NCBI GenBank assembly: GCA_964345235.1
Contig: CAYFQE010000007.1
Coordinates: 1-62,191, forward strand
DNA length: 62,191 nucleotides
Reading direction: 5' to 3'
From: Scatomorpha sp964345235
GTDB lineage: Bacteria > Bacillota > Clostridia > Oscillospirales > Oscillospiraceae
A program made the translations under genes and the position numbers. Of this stretch, positions 58,820-62,191 are shown in pieces. The notes beneath the pieces are model-generated. The model was not told where the DNA came from. It made no database searches and saw nothing but the letters and a program-made list of their open reading frames with translations. How positions within the stretch are numbered: position 1 is the first letter of the stretch; the number at the start of each line of letters is the position of its first letter.

Positions 58820-59323
58820 ATGCGTATCAATATAATGGAGATACCGGATACTGTAGGCTCCAAACTGAGTTTCGAGTTTCCTCTTACCTCAGAGCGCCTC
58901 AAGCTTCCGTATGTCATAGACTTTATTGAAGCTCCTGTGGCCAAGGGAGAGCTAGTTCAAAAGAGCGATGCGCTTTGGGTAGAGGGCGAAGTTAGCTCAG
59001 AACTTCTCTGCACCTGCGACAGATGCAATGCCGAATACAAAAAGGCAAAGCATTTAAAAATAAGTGTTCCGGTTGTTGAAACAGAAGACGGCGGAGAGGA
59101 AGAGGAGCCGAGTTTTTTCTATGCCGAGAGAGGCGTACTCGAACTTGGCGAACTTTTGGAAGAAATGTTTCTTCTCGAAATGGAAACAAGATCTCTCTGC
59201 AAAAAAGACTGCAAGGGCCTTTGCCCATACTGCGGTACCGACTTAAACCACGAAAAGTGCAATTGCCGTCCGCCGATTGATCCAAGACTGGCTGTGTTAG
59301 AGCAGCTTTTGGATGATAAATAA
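58820..59323 (+). CDS. DUF177 (YceD-like) protein
   Basis: 167 residues. It has the DUF177 pattern: a CTCDRCNAEY motif near residue 65, an acidic middle, and the C-terminal CKKDCKGLCPYCGTDLNHEKC cysteine cluster ending with DPRLAVLEQLL. The cysteines could bind zinc. The family is nearly always next to rpmF, as here, and is linked to 23S rRNA metabolism. GGGAGG precedes the ATG. Confidence 0.9.
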   Translation: MRINIMEIPDTVGSKLSFEFPLTSERLKLPYVIDFIEAPVAKGELVQKSDALWVEGEVSSELLCTCDRCNAEYKKAKHLKISVPVVETEDGGEEEEPSFFYAERGVLELGELLEEMFLLEMETRSLCKKDCKGLCPYCGTDLNHEKCNCRPPIDPRLAVLEQLLDDK

Positions 59324-59357
59324 TAAGCTGCTCAAAGAGCTAATGGAGGTGTAGTAA

Positions 59358-59543
59358 ATGGCAGTACCCAAGAGTAAAACATCAAGACAGCGCCGCAACA
59401 AAAGGCGTTCGTCCGTTTGGAAGCTCGAAGCTCCCAATCTCGTCAAATGCCCGAGCTGTGGCGCCTACCGCCTGCCCCATCGCGCATGTAAGGCCTGCGG
59501 TAAATACAACGGCAGAGAAGTAATCGAGATTAAGGAAGACTGA
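59358..59543 (+). CDS. rpmF: 50S ribosomal protein L32
   Basis: 61 residues, MAVPKSKTSRQRRNKRRS start and the zinc-ribbon CPSCGAYRLPHRACKACG (four cysteines). A structural ribosomal protein. GGAGGTGTAGTAA precedes the ATG. Follows yceD by 34 nt; terminator after. Confidence 0.98.
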   Translation: MAVPKSKTSRQRRNKRRSSVWKLEAPNLVKCPSCGAYRLPHRACKACGKYNGREVIEIKED

Positions 59544-59585
59544 AAAATTGAGGAAGAACGAGCATTCTTCCTCAGTTTTTCTTTT
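59543..59585 (+). terminator. Terminator of yceD-rpmF
   Basis: TGAGGAAGAA (59549-59558) and TTCTTCCTCA (59565-59574) form a 10-bp stem around CGAGCA, followed by GTTTTTCTTTT. Confidence 0.92.
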
Positions 59586-59681
59586 AACGATAGCCTAAAT
59601 CTCTCTAAGGAATAAAGACATAGAGATTTTTATATGATATGATAAATAACTAAGATAATCATTTTGGGAGAAAGAAAAAGA

Positions 59682-61007
59682 ATGTCAAAACCCTTGGTCG
59701 CAATTGTGGGCAGACCGAATGTGGGCAAGTCTCATCTTTTTAACAGATTAATAGGAAAAAGGCTTTCCATAGTTGAAGATACCCCCGGTATAACGAGAGA
59801 CAGGCTCTATGCCGAATGCGAATGGGCAGGCCACAGCTTCGACTTGGTCGATACCGGAGGAATAGAACCGAACACAAAAAACGAGATGCTGCTCTTCATG
59901 AGAGAGCAGGCTCAAATTGCCATAGATACGGCTGATGTCATTATTTTTATCTGCGAGATAAAAACAGGGGTGACAGCCGCAGACGAAGATGTTGCAAAAA
60001 TGCTGCAGCGCTCGGGTAAACCGATTGTTCTCTGTGTGAATAAGATGGATAATATAGGAGAGCTAGACCCGAACATCTACGAGTTCTACTCGCTGGGCAT
60101 GGGAGACCCCATACCTGTCTCCGCCGTACACGGACACGGCACAACCGAACTGCTCGATGAGGTTGTCGGCCATTTCGGCGAAAAGAATACAGCAAGCGAG
60201 GAGTTCGAGGGTATCAAGGTTGCCGTAATCGGAAAGCCCAATGTGGGCAAAAGCTCACTTGTAAACTTCATATTGGGCGAGAAGAGAACAATAGTTTCAA
60301 ACATCCCCGGCACAACGCGCGACAGCGTAGACGGGTTTGTAACCAACGACCACGGCGAATACCTATTTATCGACACGGCGGGTATTCGCAGAAAATCCAA
60401 GGTCAAAGACAGTATAGAATATTTTTCCGTGCTAAGATCAAATCTTGCTATCGACAGAGCCGATGTCTGCCTGCTCATGATAGATGCCGAAGAGGGCGCC
60501 ACCGAGCAAGACACGAAAATTGCGGGGCTCATACAGGAATCCGGCAAAGCCTGCATAATTCTTGTAAACAAATGGGATTTAATCGAAAAAGATACAAACA
60601 CAATGGAAAAAGAGCGTAAAAAGCTCTACGATGTTTTTTCTTTCATGCGCTATGCTCCGATTCTCTTTGTTTCGGTAAAAGAGGGCACAAGGGTAAGAGA
60701 TATATTCGGACTTATAAACGAGGTGTACCAAGAGAGGCAAAAGAGAATCAGTACGGGGCTTGTCAACGAAGTTTTAGCTGATGCGATTATCAGGTTGCAG
60801 CCCCCATCCGATAAGGGAAAGCGCCTCAAGCTCTACTATATGACGCAAACAGGGATAGCGCCTCCGAACTTTGTTATATTCTGCAACGACATAGAGCTTT
60901 TCCACTTCTCATATAGAAGATATATCGAAAACAGGATACGGGAGGCATTTGGATTTAAAGGCAATCCAATCAGGGTTACAATCAAGCAAAAGGGGGACAA
61001 CGACTGA
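59682..61007 (+). CDS. der: Ribosome-assembly GTPase Der (EngA)
   Basis: 441 residues with two tandem GTPase domains: GRPNVGKSHLFNRL with DTGG and NKMD in the first, GKPNVGKSSLVNFI with DTAG and NKWD in the second. A C-terminal KH-like domain follows. It acts in 50S subunit assembly. The ATG at 59682 is used; a TTG at 59664 lies in the ribosome-binding region (TTGGGAG). Its stop overlaps the plsY start. Confidence 0.97.
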   Translation: MSKPLVAIVGRPNVGKSHLFNRLIGKRLSIVEDTPGITRDRLYAECEWAGHSFDLVDTGGIEPNTKNEMLLFMREQAQIAIDTADVIIFICEIKTGVTAADEDVAKMLQRSGKPIVLCVNKMDNIGELDPNIYEFYSLGMGDPIPVSAVHGHGTTELLDEVVGHFGEKNTASEEFEGIKVAVIGKPNVGKSSLVNFILGEKRTIVSNIPGTTRDSVDGFVTNDHGEYLFIDTAGIRRKSKVKDSIEYFSVLRSNLAIDRADVCLLMIDAEEGATEQDTKIAGLIQESGKACIILVNKWDLIEKDTNTMEKERKKLYDVFSFMRYAPILFVSVKEGTRVRDIFGLINEVYQERQKRISTGLVNEVLADAIIRLQPPSDKGKRLKLYYMTQTGIAPPNFVIFCNDIELFHFSYRRYIENRIREAFGFKGNPIRVTIKQKGDND

Positions 61008-61678
61008 TGTATGTTACGATTATGCTTATAGTAACGGCAATAATCTGTTATATGCTGGGAAATCCGAACGGATCAATTTTGGTTTCGGGAATATTTTTCA
61101 GAGACGATATAAGAAGGCACGGAAGCGGAAACGCGGGACTTACAAATTACTACAGAAAATACGGAGTAAAATTCATAGCGCTGGTTCTTTTAATCGACCT
61201 CGGCAAAGGTATTTTGGCGACTTTCATCGGCGGTGCGCTCATGAAGCTTGTCGCTCAAGACCCCAGAAACTTCGAGCAGTTTATTGCAACGGGAAGACTT
61301 TTCGGCGCTTTCTGCGTTATTCTCGGTCACTCATGGCCGTTTATCTATAACTTCAAGGGCGGAAAGGGAGTGCTCACGGGTGTCGGAGCGGCCTTTGTAA
61401 TCGACTGGAGGGCGGGCCTTATATGCTTAGCCATTTTCCTTATTCTGTTTTTATCAACAAAATATGTGTCGCTTGGCTCGGTTGCGGCAGCTTTAAGCTT
61501 CCCGATAACTCTCTTTGCCGTTGACTACCGCGGGGTAGAGTTGGCGCTTGCGTTTTTCTGCTCGGCGACAATACTTGTTCGGCATACCGAAAACATAAAG
61601 TCCCTCATAAAAGGCAAAGAACGCAAGTTTACAACCAAAAAAGATATAAGCTACAAGCTCGATAAAAACGATTTTTAA
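61007..61678 (+). CDS. plsY: Acyl-phosphate:glycerol-3-phosphate acyltransferase
   Basis: 223 residues with about five membrane spans. The three PlsY motifs are present: GSGNAGLTNYYRKYG near residue 38, GHSWPFIYNFKGGKGV near 105, and RHTENIKSLIKGKE near the end. It makes lysophosphatidic acid, the first step of phospholipid synthesis. The overlap with der (TGATG) couples them. The C-terminal 20 residues are a basic extension. Confidence 0.95.
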   Translation: MYVTIMLIVTAIICYMLGNPNGSILVSGIFFRDDIRRHGSGNAGLTNYYRKYGVKFIALVLLIDLGKGILATFIGGALMKLVAQDPRNFEQFIATGRLFGAFCVILGHSWPFIYNFKGGKGVLTGVGAAFVIDWRAGLICLAIFLILFLSTKYVSLGSVAAALSFPITLFAVDYRGVELALAFFCSATILVRHTENIKSLIKGKERKFTTKKDISYKLDKNDF

Positions 61679-61709
61679 TTTATAATAAGGCGAACCTAAC
61701 ATATTTTCC

Positions 61710-61739
61710 TTGACAGAACAGAGCTTAGAGTGTTAGCAT
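61710..61739 (+). promoter_or_regulatory. Promoter of tRNA-Leu
   Basis: TTGACA (61710-61715), then TAGCAT (61734-61739) at an 18-nt spacing, 17 nt before the tRNA. Confidence 0.6.
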
Positions 61740-61755
61740 TAACCTTGCTTTTTAA

Positions 61756-61843
61756 GCCGCTGTGGTGGAATAGGTAGACACTGCAGACTTAAAATCTGCT
61801 GGGACAAAATCCCGTACCGGTTCGAGTCCGGTCAGCGGCACCA
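61756..61843 (+). tRNA. tRNA-Leu (anticodon TAA)
   Basis: 88-nt class II tRNA. Acceptor GCCGCTG/CAGCGGC, anticodon arm CAGA-CTTAAAA-TCTG giving TAA, long variable arm (TGGGACAAAATCCCG), T loop TTCGAGT, encoded CCA at 61841-61843. Confidence 0.95.
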
Positions 61844-61845
61844 CA

Positions 61846-61880
61846 CAAATCCTCTTTTGCGATTCGCAAAAGAGGATTTG
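61846..61880. terminator. Long perfect hairpin just after tRNA-Leu
   Basis: CAAATCCTCTTTTGCGA (61846-61862) and TCGCAAAAGAGGATTTG (61864-61880) are exact complements. Expected as the tRNA terminator, but no T-tract follows on the plus strand, because phage-derived sequence begins here. Confidence 0.6.
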
Positions 61881-61950
61881 CGTAGCTCCAGCGGGTTTCA
61901 GGGCCAGTGATGACCTTCATGGGATTTACAGGTTTTACATTCTTACTCAT
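61879..61950 (-). pseudogene. DUF2815 phage protein, N-terminal fragment
   Basis: The ATG at 61950 opens MSKNVKPVNPMKVITGPETR then WSYAN, the typical start of DUF2815 phage proteins (single-strand-binding-like, about 180-200 residues). Similarity stops after about 24 residues, where the frame runs into the hairpin and tRNA-Leu. The rest of the gene is gone. AGGAAAACGATT-type sequence precedes the ATG. Its start overlaps the end of the DUF2800 fragment, as in intact phages. Confidence 0.8.
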
Positions 61951-62191
61951 AATCGTTTTCCTCCATAAAATCAGTTTTTGCATTATTCATGACCGGGCGT
62001 TTGTCGCTTTCCGGTACAAGTGTGGGTTTACCCTGCGGCTTTTCAATGTAAGCGGACAGGAGTTCTTCAAATCGGCTCTTGCCGAGCAGCTTCTGCATGG
62101 CAGTGATGCCGAGGAGCTTGCGCTCATACGGGTCAAAGCCAGCGGTGAGAAGAGGACGCTGACAGGATGGCGTGTGCTTTAGGTGGCATTA
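61881..62191. mobile_element. Edge of a decayed prophage or integrative element next to tRNA-Leu
   Basis: Fragments of two phage genes that usually adjoin (DUF2800 and DUF2815) lie on the minus strand, both broken. The left limit coincides with the tRNA-Leu 3' region, a common integration site. The element may continue beyond the window. Confidence 0.75.
61943..62189 (-). pseudogene. DUF2800 phage protein, internally deleted and frameshifted
   Basis: The ATG at 62189 opens MPPKAHAILSASSSHRWL, the characteristic N-terminus of DUF2800 phage proteins, then hits TGA (62135-62133). In another frame, from about 62148, the C-terminus of the same family reads AGFDPYERKLLGITAMQKLL, then KPQGKPTLVPESDKRP, and stops at 61943. 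The two ends meet in GCTGGCTTTGAC. Intact members have about 370-400 residues, so roughly 300 codons are missing. Confidence 0.85.

Noticed and set aside
1..62191. CRISPR arrays, insertion sequences, rRNA genes
   Set aside because: No regularly spaced repeats, transposase frames or rRNA sequences were found. The only tandem repeat is the two-unit duplication at 10235-10366.

Overview
The window looks like chromosome of a strictly anaerobic, low-to-moderate GC Firmicute, most likely a member of the Clostridia. Reasons: Shine-Dalgarno sites are strong (AGGAGG type) and TTG/GTG starts are common. There is an oxygen-sensitive class III ribonucleotide reductase, a rubredoxin/rubrerythrin peroxide-defence operon, class III fructose-bisphosphatase, an FMN riboswitch before a RibU-type ECF substrate protein, a DUF1292 protein, and dense rho-independent terminators. 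I cannot name the species.

Layout, left to right. 1-5.2 kb: a cut-off response regulator, an AI-2E family permease, glucose-6-phosphate isomerase and a DUF4037 protein. 5.4-9.96 kb: an anaerobic nucleotide-reduction operon (nrdG, nrdD with a fused C-terminal redoxin, an Ogt-like alkyltransferase domain, a thioredoxin reductase) behind a promoter whose -10 lies in a near-perfect NrdR box. 9.97-19.1 kb, minus strand: ten overlapping genes for an Mrp/Mbh-like cation/proton antiporter with four antiporter-type subunits and no visible redox module. 19.2-23.3 kb: a GH25 lipoprotein, DUF1292, a probable 6S RNA, a class A penicillin-binding protein, tRNA-Asp and tRNA-Thr. 23.7-26.8 kb and 37.9-41.0 kb: two paralogous three-gene cassettes, each with two 2-hydroxyacyl-CoA dehydratase/benzoyl-CoA reductase-like subunits and a tiny single-span membrane protein. 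Between them lie a Fur/PerR-rubrerythrin operon, coaD, a heavy-metal efflux operon with an SmtB-type operator, fbp, a YtrA-like regulator followed by a broken ABC ATPase, proS and nadE. 41-50 kb: ribU with its riboswitch, an Sfp-type transferase, a two-component system, and the run DUF1385-prmC-recA-recX-rimO-pgsA. 49.8-53.5 kb: a CrtI-like FAD oxidoreductase and a ferredoxin-reductase/2Fe-2S protein, divergent from a FadR-type regulator with matching operators. 53.6-57.6 kb: a spermidine/putrescine ABC operon. 57.6-61.8 kb: a RluA-type synthase, yceD-rpmF, der-plsY and tRNA-Leu. The right edge holds a decayed phage remnant (DUF2815 and DUF2800 fragments) abutting tRNA-Leu.

How the genes fit together: much of the window concerns low-potential redox chemistry and protection from oxygen. 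The most unusual content is the duplicated cassette of dehydratase-like proteins. Its large subunits carry an N-terminal hydrophobic region, and each cassette ends with a conserved small membrane protein. This suggests a membrane-associated radical reductase or dehydratase. No ATPase activator, CoA transferase or acyl-CoA dehydrogenase is nearby, so the substrate cannot be read from context.
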